Below are positions 1 to 9,539 of a stretch of DNA of 64,000 nt, in pieces (the first letter of the stretch is position 1; each line of letters opens with the position of its first letter). The notes beneath the pieces were generated by a model. It made no database searches. It saw only the letters and a list, made by a program, of their open reading frames with translations, and was not told the DNA's origin. Made by a program: the position numbers and the translations under genes. Source of the stretch: Staphylococcus hyicus (GTDB lineage Bacteria > Bacillota > Bacilli > Staphylococcales > Staphylococcaceae); the NCBI RefSeq assembly GCF_000816085.1, contig NZ_CP008747.1:1674001-1738000 (forward strand), given 5' to 3'.

Positions 1-495
1 ACCTGCTGATAAACCTTTTTTTACTTTCTTCCATAGTACTGGAGAAATATTATAACCTACCAATCGATCTAGTACACGTCGTGCTTGTTGCGCATCGACA
101 AGTTCCATTTCAATACCTCTAGGATTTTTAAAACTTTCTTTTACCGCATCTTTTGTAATCTCATTAAACACAACACGGTTTTCTTTACTGTCTTCTAATT
201 CTAAAATATGAGCTAAATGCCATGCAATCGCTTCACCTTCACGATCGGGGTCACTTGCTAGAAAAACTTTTTTCGCCTTTTTAGCATATCTTTTCAAATC
301 TTTAACGACTGGCCCTTTACCGCGGATGGTAATATATTTAGGTTCGTAATTATCTTCTACATCAACACCCATTTGACTTCGAGGCAAATCACGCACATGT
401 CCCATTGATGCAACTACTTTATATTTCTTACCTAAATATTTTTCTATCGTCTTAGCTTTTGCAGGCGATTCAACAATGACAAGATTATCTGCCAA
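1..495 (-). CDS. topA: DNA topoisomerase I, N-terminal part (cut by window start)
   Basis: Type IA topoisomerase that relaxes negative supercoils in the cytoplasm. Only the first 165 codons are in the window; the rest lies before base 1. The N-terminal TOPRIM domain is visible: [12 protein letters not shown] near residue 6 carries the conserved Glu, and [13 protein letters not shown] near residues 80-92 carries the acidic metal-binding motif. The start is a TTG at 495 giving [13 protein letters not shown], preceded on the minus strand by a G-rich Shine-Dalgarno run (GGGGGGAA) seven bases upstream; no ATG fits the family start. dprA lies upstream on the same strand, 94 bases away, as is usual in Firmicutes. 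Confidence 0.95.
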   Translation of the reverse strand, partial: MADNLVIVESPAKAKTIEKYLGKKYKVVASMGHVRDLPRSQMGVDVEDNYEPKYITIRGKGPVVKDLKRYAKKAKKVFLASDPDREGEAIAWHLAHILELEDSKENRVVFNEITKDAVKESFKNPRGIEMELVDAQQARRVLDRLVGYNISPVLWKKVKKGLSAG

Positions 496-533
496 AGCAG
501 TTCCCCCCTTGTTATTTCTGTTTACAAAGATAA

Positions 534-563
534 ATGATAAACTGTAAAATTTATATTTGTCAA
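534..563 (-). promoter_or_regulatory. sigma-A promoter for topA
   Basis: On the minus strand a perfect -35 TTGACA (558-563) is followed after 18 bases by TATCAT (534-539), a 5/6 match to the -10. It points into topA and lies in the gap after dprA, so topA can be transcribed apart from dprA. Confidence 0.6.
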
Positions 564-589
564 TCTTTTGTATTTAATTATGATCAAGT

Positions 590-1471
590 TCACCGAATTG
601 ACGTATTCATATCTTTTAAAATATCTTCAGCCGAGAGTACGATTTCAGCCCCTTCTTTAACACGCATCATATTACCTTTTGTATGCTTATTAAACATATC
701 TCCAGGTAATACATATACATTCCTATTTTGTTCTAGTGCTTGATCTAGTGTAATAAGTGCACCGCTTCGCTCTTTCGCTTCTGTCACTAAAACCCCATGG
801 CTTATCCCACTAATTAAACGATTGCGCTCAGGAAAACGAAACTTAGCCGGTGGGGTCATAGGAGGATATTCACTAATAGTTAAACCAAGTTGGTTCGTTT
901 CTAATGTATGGCGTAATGGTTTTGTTTCAGAAGGATAATGATATTGATGCCCAAAGCCTAACACACCTATAGTAGGCATCTCATTTTTCAATGCATTGTA
1001 ATGTGCAAGTGCATCCGTACCTTTAGCAAGTCCTGATACAACAATAATGGAAGCACGCTTCATCTTTTGAAGCAAATAACGTACAGCTTCATCTCCATAT
1101 TGCGTAAAATCGCGTGCACCTACTATCGCTAATTTATATGAAGCTGCGTTTAATAGCGAAAGGTTACCTTTGCAAAATAATATTAAGGGTGGCTGGTAGA
1201 TTTCTTTTAAGAGACGTGGATATTGATCATTTAAAATTGTAATTGGCGTAATGTGAGCCTGCCATAGCTGATATAGAATTTGAGAGGCATTTAGCGCGTT
1301 GAATTTTTGGAGTTTGGTATGAAACAAAGGATGATTTTCATAAGTAATACGCTGGTGCAATGTCTGTGTGATATCATTGGTTAACACGTCCAATGGTTTT
1401 TTGAAAAGACGATAAAGTTGTTGTGTCGTAAATCCTGCGTAACATAATCTTATTAAATTTTTTAGTAGCAC
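590..1471 (-). CDS. dprA: DNA processing protein DprA/Smf
   Basis: Single-strand DNA-binding protein that protects incoming DNA and loads RecA during natural transformation. The 293-residue length is normal. The Rossmann-like DprA domain shows GARDFTQYG at about 118-126, SGLAKGTDALAH at 146-157, FPERNRLISG at 213-222 and EAKERSGALIT at 231-241, all family signatures. The start is GTG at 1471, with AGGTGA seven bases upstream. It is followed by topA on the same strand. A sigma-A-like promoter precedes it, and the gap to sucD holds an intergenic repeat, so it is probably not co-transcribed with sucCD. Confidence 0.94.
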   Translation of the reverse strand: MLLKNLIRLCYAGFTTQQLYRLFKKPLDVLTNDITQTLHQRITYENHPLFHTKLQKFNALNASQILYQLWQAHITPITILNDQYPRLLKEIYQPPLILFCKGNLSLLNAASYKLAIVGARDFTQYGDEAVRYLLQKMKRASIIVVSGLAKGTDALAHYNALKNEMPTIGVLGFGHQYHYPSETKPLRHTLETNQLGLTISEYPPMTPPAKFRFPERNRLISGISHGVLVTEAKERSGALITLDQALEQNRNVYVLPGDMFNKHTKGNMMRVKEGAEIVLSAEDILKDMNTSIR

Positions 1472-1491
1472 AATATTGTCACCTCACAACT

Positions 1492-1519
1492 ATTGTATCG
1501 CATTCCAATGCGGTGTCAT
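1492..1519 (-). promoter_or_regulatory. putative promoter of dprA with palindrome in spacer
   Basis: Minus-strand ATGACA (1514-1519), 16 bases, TACAAT (1492-1497): 5/6 matches at both boxes. The spacer contains the perfect 12-base palindrome GCATTCCAATGC (1500-1511), a possible operator. No function is known to me for it. Confidence 0.45.
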
Positions 1520-1850
1520 GTGTCTAAAAAAAGGATTAAAATTGATATCTCTAAATATTTAACACGTATATATATGGTTAATCAAATAATTTAGACACTC
1601 ATCATTGACCATCATGTCACTTTTTCTATGTGCACAATACAAGTCAAAACAGCACATCAACTTCAAATCATTATCCGCATCACACCCTTGATGTTATTGA
1701 ACAAATTAAATCGCTGGGACATAGTTACCCCGTTAATCAAAAAAGCAACAAAATGCTTCACACATGCACTTTGTTGGTTATAGATATATATTTAGTCTTT
1801 ATGCGGGGTGTGGCGAATTAAACATCGCTTTAATCGCTTCTTTAGCCGAG

Positions 1851-1997
1851 AATTCTGAGGCGTTAAGTAGAAACCGAAAATTCATTTTGAGCGCAGAAAT
1901 CCAAGAGATTTCTGCGCTCAAAATTAGTTGAAGTAAGGGCCTAGAACAGCGAGGCGCTAGGAGCAATCAAAATTAAAATGAGTTGTGTCCTAGCTCC
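1851..1997. repeat. intergenic repeat, copy A
   Basis: Bases 1851-1906 align without gaps to 33917-33972 with 48 of 56 identical by eye, and 1926-1997 resembles 34155-34223 (shared blocks AGTTGA-GTAAG, CCTAGAA-AGCGA-GCGC). In this copy the two arms are joined by a short hairpin. The second copy carries about 180 extra bases between the arms. Confidence 0.6.
1884..1924 (-). terminator. perfect 17-bp hairpin, possible sucCD terminator
   Basis: ATTTTGAGCGCAGAAAT (1884-1900) pairs perfectly with 1908-1924 around a 7-base loop. It lies 88 bases beyond the sucD stop. The stem ends in an A/T run but lacks a clean U tract, so it may be a terminator, a transcript-end stabiliser, or simply the core of the repeat. 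Confidence 0.45.
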
Positions 1998-2012
1998 ATT
2001 GAAAACTTACCA

Positions 2013-2921
2013 TTATTTTTTAACTGTTAATAATTGTTCATAGATACCTGCATCTTTGGCAGCTTGAATTAAGGTAGAGCCAATTTCAGATGGTGTATCT
2101 GCAGTTTTAACACCACAAGCGTTAAGTGTTTTAATTTTTTCATCAGCAGTCCCTTTACCGCCTGAAATAATCGCCCCAGCATGACCCATACGTTTTCCTG
2201 GAGGGGCAGTTTGCCCACCAATAAATCCAACGACAGGTTTTTTCATATTAGCTTTAATCCATTCAGCCGCTTCTTCTTCAGCTGTGCCACCAATTTCACC
2301 GATCATTACAACTGCATGCGTATCTTCATCTTCATTGAACGCTTTTAATACGTCGATGAAGTTTGTACCATTAACAGGATCACCGCCAATACCTACAGCT
2401 GTAGATTGACCGATACCTTCTTCTGTCAATTGATGTACAGCTTCGTATGTTAAAGTACCTGAACGAGATACAACACCTACGTGTCCTTTTTTGTGAATAT
2501 ACCCTGGCATAATACCAATTTTTGTTTCATCAGAAGTGATAACACCTGGACAGTTCGGTCCAATGAGGCGTGTCTTTTTACCTTCAAGATAACGTTTTAC
2601 TTTAACCATATCAATAACAGGAATGTGTTCAGTAATACAAATCGCTAAATCTAACTCTGCATCTGCACATTCTAAAATTGCATCTGCAGCAAATGGTGCT
2701 GGTACATAAATCACAGATACATTCGCACCCGTTTCATTTTTCGCTTCTTCAACCGTGTTGTACACAGGTACTCCTTCAACAACTTGACCACCTTTACCAG
2801 GTGTCACACCTGCTACGATTTGTGTACCATATTCTAACATTTGTTTAGTATGGAAAAGGGCTGTAGACCCTGTAATACCTTGTACGATTACTTTTGTATT
2901 TTTATCAACAAATACACTCAT
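2013..2921 (-). CDS. sucD: succinyl-CoA synthetase (ADP-forming) alpha subunit
   Basis: Alpha subunit of the TCA-cycle enzyme that converts succinyl-CoA, ADP and phosphate into succinate, ATP and CoA. The protein is 302 residues, as expected. The N-terminal CoA-binding Rossmann domain opens with [14 protein letters not shown] (residues 11-24); the phosphorylated active-site His is in GHAGAI at residue 247. The start is ATG at 2921, with AAGGATGGGA just upstream. sucC ends 21 bases before it, so the two subunits are co-transcribed from the sucC promoter. Confidence 0.97.
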   Translation of the reverse strand: MSVFVDKNTKVIVQGITGSTALFHTKQMLEYGTQIVAGVTPGKGGQVVEGVPVYNTVEEAKNETGANVSVIYVPAPFAADAILECADAELDLAICITEHIPVIDMVKVKRYLEGKKTRLIGPNCPGVITSDETKIGIMPGYIHKKGHVGVVSRSGTLTYEAVHQLTEEGIGQSTAVGIGGDPVNGTNFIDVLKAFNEDEDTHAVVMIGEIGGTAEEEAAEWIKANMKKPVVGFIGGQTAPPGKRMGHAGAIISGGKGTADEKIKTLNACGVKTADTPSEIGSTLIQAAKDAGIYEQLLTVKK

Positions 2922-2942
2922 TTTCGTTGTCCCATCCTTTCC

Positions 2943-4109
2943 TTACGCTTCGTTTACAAGCTTAACAATTTTTTGCGCACCTTCAGCCATTGTTGTAGCT
3001 GGTTCAATTGCTAAACCTGAATCTTTTAAAATTTGCTTACCAATTTCAACATTTGTACCTTCAAGACGTACAACTAAAGGTAATGTTAAATCAACTTCTT
3101 TAACTGCTGCTACAATCCCTTCAGCGATAACATCACAACGCATAATACCACCGAAAATATTCACAAAAATACCTTTCACATTGCTATCACCTAAAATGAT
3201 TTTAAATGCTTCAGTTACTTTTTCTTTTGTAGCGCCGCCCCCTACGTCAAGGAAGTTTGCTGGGTTACCATTAAAATGGTTAATCGTATCCATCGTCGCC
3301 ATCGCTAGTCCAGCTCCGTTAACCATACAACCAATGTTACCATCTAATGCAATATATGATAAATCATACTTAGACGCTTCAATTTCTTTTGGATCTTCTT
3401 CGTCTAAGTCACGTAACTCTAAAATATCTTTATGACGGAATAATGCATTGTCATCAAAATTAATTTTAGAATCTAAAGCTAAAACGTCTCCTTCACCTGT
3501 TAAAACAAGTGGGTTGATTTCTACGATAGAACAATCTTTTTCGATGAACACATTGTATAAAGAAATTAAGAATTTAACAGCTTTATTTACTGACTCTTTA
3601 GGAATGTTAATATTAAATGCGATACGACGTGCTTGATAAGGTGCTAACCCAACAACTGGATCAATGGTTTCTTTGAAGATTTTCTCAGGATTTGATGCTG
3701 CGACCTCTTCAATTTCAGTTCCACCTTCTTCAGATGCCATTAACGTCACTCTATCCGTTGCACGATCAATTACGAAGCCAACGTAATATTCTTTTTGAAT
3801 ATTTGCACCTTCTTCAATGTAAAGTCGTTTTACTTCTTTACCTTCAGGACCAGTTTGATGTGTAACTAACACTTTGCCAAGTAATTCATTTGCATATGTT
3901 TCAACTTCAGATAAAGATTTGGCAATTTTAACACCGCCAGCTTTACCGCGACCACCTGCGTGGATTTGTGCTTTCACCACATATACATCACTGTCTAATT
4001 CTTTCGCTTTTTCCACAGCTTCTTTCGCCGAGAAAGCCACGCGCCCCTCTGGTACTGCTACGCCCATTGAGCGAAAAATCTCTTTTCCTTGATACTCATG
4101 GATATTCAT
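2943..4109 (-). CDS. sucC: succinyl-CoA synthetase (ADP-forming) beta subunit
   Basis: Beta subunit, which binds nucleotide and succinate and forms the heterotetramer with SucD. The protein is 388 residues. The ATP-grasp fold is evident from [16 protein letters not shown] at the start, the glycine-rich [11 protein letters not shown] near residue 52, EINPLVLT near 198 and [10 protein letters not shown] near 318. The ATG at 4109 has the Shine-Dalgarno AGGAGG seven bases upstream. First gene of the sucCD unit; a sigma-A promoter overlapped by a catabolite-repression-like site lies 40-70 bases upstream. Confidence 0.97.
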   Translation of the reverse strand: MNIHEYQGKEIFRSMGVAVPEGRVAFSAKEAVEKAKELDSDVYVVKAQIHAGGRGKAGGVKIAKSLSEVETYANELLGKVLVTHQTGPEGKEVKRLYIEEGANIQKEYYVGFVIDRATDRVTLMASEEGGTEIEEVAASNPEKIFKETIDPVVGLAPYQARRIAFNINIPKESVNKAVKFLISLYNVFIEKDCSIVEINPLVLTGEGDVLALDSKINFDDNALFRHKDILELRDLDEEDPKEIEASKYDLSYIALDGNIGCMVNGAGLAMATMDTINHFNGNPANFLDVGGGATKEKVTEAFKIILGDSNVKGIFVNIFGGIMRCDVIAEGIVAAVKEVDLTLPLVVRLEGTNVEIGKQILKDSGLAIEPATTMAEGAQKIVKLVNEA

Positions 4110-4148
4110 ACTCCATCCTCCTGTTTCTTAAGGTTAAGTTCATTTTCA

Positions 4149-4177
4149 ATTATAGAAAATGTAAGCGCTATTGTAAA
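4149..4177 (-). promoter_or_regulatory. sucCD promoter with overlapping cre-like site
   Basis: Minus-strand TTTACA (4172-4177), 17 bases, TATAAT (4149-4154). The spacer contains a CcpA cre-like element at 4160-4173 (read on the minus strand, CAATAGCGCTTACA) matching 12 of 14 positions of TGWNANCGNTNWCA. Placement between -35 and -10 would suit repression by CcpA on glucose. Promoter seen directly; CcpA control is inferred. Confidence 0.65.
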
Positions 4178-4274
4178 CAGATAGACGCTTGTTTTTACGT
4201 ATCTTTCAATCCTTTCGTCCGTCATTCTATAGCGGCTTCATATCACGTGTCACTTTATGTTCAATTTACAATAC

Positions 4275-4312
4275 AAAAACTCACATACCATCCTTTTGTG
4301 TATGTGAGCTTT
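4275..4312 (-). terminator. intrinsic terminator upstream of sucC
   Basis: CTCACATAC (4280-4288) pairs with GTATGTGAG (4300-4308); on the minus strand the stem is followed by TTTTTG. It lies just after the stop of the small gene at 4323-4592 and would end the rbgA-rnhB transcript. A T run on the other side makes it possibly bidirectional. Confidence 0.8.
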
Positions 4313-4322
4313 TAATATTACT

Positions 4323-4592
4323 TTATTTATCTGTTTGAAACGTGATTTGTGTATCGTCGTCCATCGGAACACTTACAATTTTTTGTTCGTCTTCAGTAGA
4401 TTCAACCACAAATTGATGTTCTTTTAAAATGCGAATTAAATCTGCTTGTGATTCTTTCTCTATAGAAATATTTAAATTCGATTCTATTTCATCTTTAATT
4501 TTACGTAATTTGTTTTCGTCTTCAGTAATTTCAGTATTCGTCTCTTCAAAGTGTACTAATACCGTATAAAGTTTTTGTAATGTTTCATCCAT
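4323..4592 (-). CDS. small acidic protein of unknown function
   Basis: I do not recognise this 89-residue protein. It is rich in Glu and Asp (for example NTEITEDENK near residue 19 and EDEQK near 66), has no Cys, no signal peptide and no membrane segment, and its first 60 residues look helical. It lies 86 bases after rnhB on the same strand and directly before a terminator, so it is probably the last gene of the rbgA-rnhB unit. The start ATG has a purine-rich AGAAAGGAA upstream, but about 12-13 bases away, which is wide. Codon use looks coding. Confidence 0.7.
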   Translation of the reverse strand: MDETLQKLYTVLVHFEETNTEITEDENKLRKIKDEIESNLNISIEKESQADLIRILKEHQFVVESTEDEQKIVSVPMDDDTQITFQTDK

Positions 4593-4678
4593 AAATTTGT
4601 TTAATTCCTTTCTTTTTGGACATATTTACATATTAAAACAATTCAACTTAAAATTCCAAATATTTTAATATTCTCACT

Positions 4679-5455
4679 TTAACGTAATAACGATTTTATG
4701 GGTTCAAATGACCGGCGATGGATAGGTGTCGCACCAAATTTTTCCAAACCTTCTAAATGTTTTTTTGTTCCATAACCTGCATTATTTTGAAAATCATATT
4801 GTGGAAATTCATGATGATATGCCTCCATTAACGAATCGCGGTAAACCTTCGCAATAATACTAGCTGCTGCTATTGAAACACTTTTAGCATCCCCTTTAAT
4901 AATCGAGGTTTGTGGTTCTGCAACATTTTCTAAATGCATTGCATCAATTAAAAAGTGTGTGGGTTTCACATCTAGATTCTGAATCGCTCGATACATCGCT
5001 ACTTTTGTTGCTTCATAAATATTTAATTCATCAATTTCATCTGACGTTGCCGCCCCGATTGCCCATGCTTTTACATTTGTCTGTAGCTTACGATTTAATT
5101 GATCTCGTGCTACTTTGTTTAATTTTTTTGAGTCGTTCATACCAATATAGTTGTGATCGCGTTCTAAAATGACAGCACTCGCAATAACGGGACCAGCTAG
5201 AGGTCCTCGCCCTACTTCATCAATGCCACAAATGAGTGCATGCGGGTTTTCACTTAATATCTCGTTTTCATATGTGCACATCGCCTCATATTCCTGTAGC
5301 ATTTGCATACGCTTTTCAATATGCTTACGTTGGCGCATCAATGCCTTTTGCACACCTTTTCTAGGGTCTACATTACTTGGATGCGCTTCTAATGTTTCTA
5401 TTGTATGAATTTGACCGAGTTCCTTTTCAATTTCACGTATGGTTTTAGTTGTCAT
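4679..5455 (-). CDS. rnhB: ribonuclease HII
   Basis: Cuts the RNA strand of RNA-DNA hybrids and single ribonucleotides in DNA. The catalytic core starts with [13 protein letters not shown] near residue 77 (first acidic pair Asp-Glu), followed by LIDAM (third Asp) and [24 protein letters not shown] is near the C-terminus. The N-terminal extension of about 70 residues is typical of Firmicute RnhB. I use the ATG at 5455 ([15 protein letters not shown]); the open frame continues four codons upstream to 5467. It overlaps the end of rbgA by 11 bases, implying coupling. Confidence 0.95.
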   Translation of the reverse strand: MTTKTIREIEKELGQIHTIETLEAHPSNVDPRKGVQKALMRQRKHIEKRMQMLQEYEAMCTYENEILSENPHALICGIDEVGRGPLAGPVIASAVILERDHNYIGMNDSKKLNKVARDQLNRKLQTNVKAWAIGAATSDEIDELNIYEATKVAMYRAIQNLDVKPTHFLIDAMHLENVAEPQTSIIKGDAKSVSIAAASIIAKVYRDSLMEAYHHEFPQYDFQNNAGYGTKKHLEGLEKFGATPIHRRSFEPIKSLLR

Positions 5456-6329
5456 TTTGTTCATCACTCATTTTAAAAGCATCATATAAATCAAAGCAAT
5501 ACGTTCCAATTTTAGCATTACGTATGTCGTAAACGATCAATTCAATTACAGCTTCATAGTCAATCTCACTGCCACGGCGAAGAAGACCACGTTTACGCCC
5601 AATGGCGTCAAACCAAGCTATATTTTCTGCACCTTTATCCACGTCAACTTTATAATGATTTTTTAATCCTTCATAATCATGTTCAATTAAAAATTCTAAA
5701 CCATAAATCGCAACATCATCTAAATGAACAATACTATCTTTAATTGCCCCTGTTAAACTTAGTTTTTTCCCAACAATTTGATCTTCAAATTTAGGCCATA
5801 ATATCCCTGGCGTATCAAGTAATTGTAGCGAGTTACCAACTTTTATCCATTGTTGTTGTTTCGTTACACCTGGTTTATTTCCCGTCTGCGCAATGGCACG
5901 GTGCGCCAATTTATTAATTAATGTTGATTTGCCTACATTTGGAATACCGACAATCATCGCTCTAATTGCACGCGGTTTTAAACCTTTAGCTTTTTCACGA
6001 TCCATCTTTTCTTTTGTCGCTTTAATTGCTGCCGCTTCGACTTGTTTCAATCCTTTTCCATGTTTTGCGTCAACCGCCACAGGTATAGCCCCTTTATCTT
6101 TGAAAAACGCTTCCCATTTCGTTAATTCATTTAAATTAGCCATATCCTTTTTATTCAAAATTACCACACGTGGCTTTTGTTGAATGACTTCATCAATCAT
6201 TGGATTACGTGAACTATATGGAATACGTGCATCAACAAGTTCAAATACAACATCAACTTTTTTTAATTGTTCTGTCACTTCTCGTTTTGCTTTAGCCATA
6301 TGGCCCGGGTACCATTGAATTACCAACAC
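5445..6329 (-). CDS. rbgA: ribosome biogenesis GTPase RbgA (YlqF)
   Basis: GTPase needed for late assembly of the 50S subunit. It is circularly permuted: the G4 motif NKKD (residues 59-62) comes before G1 GIPNVGKST (128-136) and G3 DTPG (172-175). The N-terminal [12 protein letters not shown] is the family signature. The ORF opens with GTG (6329) then TTG (6326), no ATG; I keep the GTG, with a weak GTGAG upstream. First gene of the rbgA-rnhB unit, divergent from the gtrA-yfhO genes. Confidence 0.96.
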   Translation of the reverse strand: MLVIQWYPGHMAKAKREVTEQLKKVDVVFELVDARIPYSSRNPMIDEVIQQKPRVVILNKKDMANLNELTKWEAFFKDKGAIPVAVDAKHGKGLKQVEAAAIKATKEKMDREKAKGLKPRAIRAMIVGIPNVGKSTLINKLAHRAIAQTGNKPGVTKQQQWIKVGNSLQLLDTPGILWPKFEDQIVGKKLSLTGAIKDSIVHLDDVAIYGLEFLIEHDYEGLKNHYKVDVDKGAENIAWFDAIGRKRGLLRRGSEIDYEAVIELIVYDIRNAKIGTYCFDLYDAFKMSDEQNDN

Positions 6330-6536
6330 GTTTCACTCACTTTCATCTTTCTTTATCTAGAATCATTTACACACTAAAATATGATTTATGTTATATTTAT
6401 CATAGTTTTAATCTATATATAATTTGTGTCCTTAACCGTTAAATGCTTTTTCTACAACAATAAGTATAATTGTTTTTAACGTCAATAGCTATCTTAATCG
6501 ACACGTCAACATATTAGAATGAAAGTAGGAATACAT

Positions 6537-6917
6537 TTGTTTAAAACAGAAAGAATGTACGAACTCATCCGCTTTGTCATTGTGGGTGGGATAAACACCG
6601 TAAATTACTATGTAGTATATTTATTATTTTTATACCTTTTTCATGTGCATTATTTAATGAGTCACATCATCGGTTTTGTCGTTTCTTTTGTTATTTCATA
6701 TTATCTCAATTGTTACTTCGTTTATAGAGTTCAACCTACATTAAAAAAATTTTTAGCCTTTCCATTAACACAAGTCGTTAATATGGGAACGCAAACATTA
6801 TTTATATTTATTTTTGTACATTATTTCCATTTTAAGGAGTTTATCGCACCTTTCGTCGGTTTAATTATCACGATTCCGATTACTTTCATTTTATCAAGGT
6901 ATATATTAAAAGATTAA
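6537..6917 (+). CDS. GtrA/GtcA-family polyprenyl-phosphate-sugar flippase
   Basis: Small four-helix membrane protein of the GtrA family, which is thought to move undecaprenyl-phosphate-linked sugars across the membrane. The sequence RFVIVGGINTVNYYVVYLLF near the start matches the family N-terminus, and four hydrophobic segments separated by short basic loops follow (126 residues). The best start is TTG at 6537, with AGTAGGA six bases upstream; the in-frame ATG at 6519 has no ribosome site. It is followed 18 bases later by two YfhO genes, so flippase and glycosyltransferases form one unit. A CsbB-type cytosolic sugar transferase is not in the window. Confidence 0.85.
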   Translation: MFKTERMYELIRFVIVGGINTVNYYVVYLLFLYLFHVHYLMSHIIGFVVSFVISYYLNCYFVYRVQPTLKKFLAFPLTQVVNMGTQTLFIFIFVHYFHFKEFIAPFVGLIITIPITFILSRYILKD

Positions 6918-6935
6918 TATTCGTGAGGTAATCAT

Positions 6936-9539
6936 ATGTATAAAATAAAACACCGTTTCATACGTTTTTTTTCATTTTTACTATTAGCTATCATTGCACA
7001 TAGTTACATATTATATAAGTATTTTAAAGACGGTATTTTATTTACAGGTCCTAACGATGGTATTGAACAAATGATACCTATTCAAATGTACATTTATGAA
7101 AAATGGTCAACAGGTACTTTTTTCTATGCAACCGATTTTGGAATAGGTGGCGATTTTTTCACAGATTTATCTTACTATTTTACGACTAACATTTTATTTA
7201 TTTTCAATGTCCTCACCGTAAAATTGTTACAAATCATGCATCTTGTTGAACCCAATCACCTGATGTTTTGGTTTCATAATGCGATCATCATTTCCATTTT
7301 TAAATGTGCACTTGTACTTGCAGCCACGTACTATTATGCGACTTGGCTAAAACTTAATACAATTTCTAAATGGATATTTGCTACCGGCTTTGCGTTTTCA
7401 CCTTTGTACTTTAGATTTACTGTTTATTGGCCTTTCTTTAGTGATGTGTTTATTTTATTACCATTATTATGGGCAAGTATTGAAAGGTATTTAAAAACGG
7501 GTAGAGTCGGGTTATTTATCGTTGTTGTGACACTCTCATTCATGAATAATTTTTATTTCGCCTATTACCAGCTATTAATGGGATTAATCTATTTTTTATT
7601 ACGCTTATGGATTCGTCACCATGCAGATATTGTGTCACGCAAACAAGCCATCTTCACTTTAATTGCTAGTTCAATTTTGGGGTTAGGTTCAAGTTTGTTA
7701 TTCTTTTACCATGGTGTCCGTAGCTTTTTAAACAATGAACGCGTTCGATTTGACGCTACGATCCCTTTGGTAGAAAGCTTTAATGAAAATACAAATATCA
7801 TCTTTGATAATTACCTCATTGTTATTTTAGTTATAAGTATTCAAGCAATACTCACCTTCAAATTGTATCGACACATGTATTTTAAATTATTTGCTATTTT
7901 AAGTATTATAACTATCATCGCCGCATACATTCCATTTGTAGATAGCCTATTTAATGGATTGTCAGCACCTCAAAAGCGATGGCATTATTTATTGGCATTT
8001 TCTACAAGTGGATTAATCGCTTGCTACATGTATCACTTTGTAAAAATACATATACGCACTTATTTGTGGACCTCTCTTATAGGTTTAAGTTTTGTAATAC
8101 TTAGCGCCATTATGTATGAAAAATTCGTCGTATGGATTCCTTGGCTCCTTTTCGTTTGGATATTGGGCGGCATCACTTTATTTCTAAAACAACATCATTA
8201 CCGCCACCCATTACAGTTAGCTTATGGTGCAAGCATTATCATATTAGCCATACTCGTGTCTAGCGTATTTACCCATTTTCAAATTTTTCACAACGATCAC
8301 ATCAAACGCGCGAACACTTTTTATGTTAATGCGAGTTTGTATCATACCCCTTTACAACAAGATTTAGTGAATCAATTACGTCATAAAAAAGCCTCTGAAG
8401 AACGAATAGATTGGCGGGTAAATGAGCAAGACAACACGCCTATGTATCAACATTTTAAAGGTCTGAGTTTATACTCGAGTATATTTGATCAACAAATCAT
8501 TGATTTATACTACAAAACCTTGATGATTAATATTAAAGAAGAATCTGTGAGCCGTTATCAATCAACGCAAGGTCGAGCAAATTTCGCAAGTTTATTATCT
8601 GTCCGATACCAAATGTTGAAAGATTATCAAAATAATGTACCTCATGATTTTAAACGCATTGGTGGTGCCGGGCAATATCGCATATACGAGAATCAAAACG
8701 TTCTTCCCGCAGTTAAAGTCACCGATACATTTTATGATGCGCGTCAGCTGAAAACAGCAATTGATCGAGAACACGCTATGATTGACGGTGTTGTATTGGA
8801 TGGTGAAGGAAAGTCTTATCCATCACCTGCACCTAATTTGTTGAATCACACAACGATTCGCTATGATCAAGCCCATCAGGTTGATAAAGGGAAAATCAAT
8901 GTTCAACAAGGATTCGGCGGTGTGACACTTTCAATACCTAAATCACTACAATCACAATATAAAGACTTTTACGTCGTCATTCATGTGAAACGTGGACGTC
9001 CAGATAGCAACCATGTGGTAGATGTGAATGGTTACCAAAATCATCGATTGTTTAATGCTTCAAAATATCGAACTGGTCAGTATGATTTACTTTATAGAAC
9101 TCAAACTGATAAAAGTGGAAAAATTCATATCGGGTTATCACCTAAAGGCGAGTATGATTTTAACCTATTGGGATTATATGGAGAAGATTACCACACACTC
9201 AATCGTGCATCTAAAAAGAAACATTACACCTATCAAGAAGCGCATTCTAAAATAAAAATAGGTTTAAAAAATCATGATAAAGGTATGATGGTGTTAAATA
9301 TACCTTACCGTAAAGGCATGAAAGCTACTGTTGATGGTCATTCTATAGCGCCTGAAAAAGTAAATTACTTTATGACAGGCATTCCAGTAGATAGACAAGC
9401 TAAAAATGTTGAAATCACGTATCGTCCACCCTATTTTTTTACGATGATTATGATTTCTCTTATTTCAGCTTTTTCTGCATTTTGGTTTTCTAAATATATT
9501 TACAAAAAGAATATTAAACGAAAGAGTGAATCAGATTGA
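6936..9539 (+). CDS. YfhO-family membrane glycosyltransferase, copy 1
   Basis: Large polytopic membrane protein of 867 residues, with about 12 N-terminal hydrophobic segments (to about 450), a soluble extracellular part, and a last helix near 830-850. The first outer loop carries GPNDGIEQM (Asp41, Glu44), in the position where GT-C enzymes keep catalytic acidic residues. In S. aureus and Bacillus, YfhO transfers sugar from a lipid carrier to lipoteichoic acid; this role is inferred by family. ATG with GAGGT seven bases upstream. Its stop overlaps the TTG start of the second copy (TTGA), implying translational coupling. Confidence 0.88.
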   Translation: MYKIKHRFIRFFSFLLLAIIAHSYILYKYFKDGILFTGPNDGIEQMIPIQMYIYEKWSTGTFFYATDFGIGGDFFTDLSYYFTTNILFIFNVLTVKLLQIMHLVEPNHLMFWFHNAIIISIFKCALVLAATYYYATWLKLNTISKWIFATGFAFSPLYFRFTVYWPFFSDVFILLPLLWASIERYLKTGRVGLFIVVVTLSFMNNFYFAYYQLLMGLIYFLLRLWIRHHADIVSRKQAIFTLIASSILGLGSSLLFFYHGVRSFLNNERVRFDATIPLVESFNENTNIIFDNYLIVILVISIQAILTFKLYRHMYFKLFAILSIITIIAAYIPFVDSLFNGLSAPQKRWHYLLAFSTSGLIACYMYHFVKIHIRTYLWTSLIGLSFVILSAIMYEKFVVWIPWLLFVWILGGITLFLKQHHYRHPLQLAYGASIIILAILVSSVFTHFQIFHNDHIKRANTFYVNASLYHTPLQQDLVNQLRHKKASEERIDWRVNEQDNTPMYQHFKGLSLYSSIFDQQIIDLYYKTLMINIKEESVSRYQSTQGRANFASLLSVRYQMLKDYQNNVPHDFKRIGGAGQYRIYENQNVLPAVKVTDTFYDARQLKTAIDREHAMIDGVVLDGEGKSYPSPAPNLLNHTTIRYDQAHQVDKGKINVQQGFGGVTLSIPKSLQSQYKDFYVVIHVKRGRPDSNHVVDVNGYQNHRLFNASKYRTGQYDLLYRTQTDKSGKIHIGLSPKGEYDFNLLGLYGEDYHTLNRASKKKHYTYQEAHSKIKIGLKNHDKGMMVLNIPYRKGMKATVDGHSIAPEKVNYFMTGIPVDRQAKNVEITYRPPYFFTMIMISLISAFSAFWFSKYIYKKNIKRKSESD

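Larger units (their letters stand above)
1472..2012. other. intergenic region dprA-sucD
   Basis: Holds the dprA promoter (1492-1519), an AT-rich stretch, then a repeat copy (1851-1997) with a perfect hairpin. A plus-strand open frame of 63 codons at 1630-1821 has no Shine-Dalgarno site and a GTG start; I do not call it a gene. Confidence 0.7.

Noticed and set aside
1630-1821. 63-codon plus-strand frame between dprA and sucD
   Set aside because: GTG start without a ribosome site; no recognisable family. A gene remnant is possible but not supported.
3968-4315. 115-codon plus-strand frame opposite the start of sucC
   Set aside because: Antisense shadow of sucC; it also runs through the sucC promoter and a terminator.
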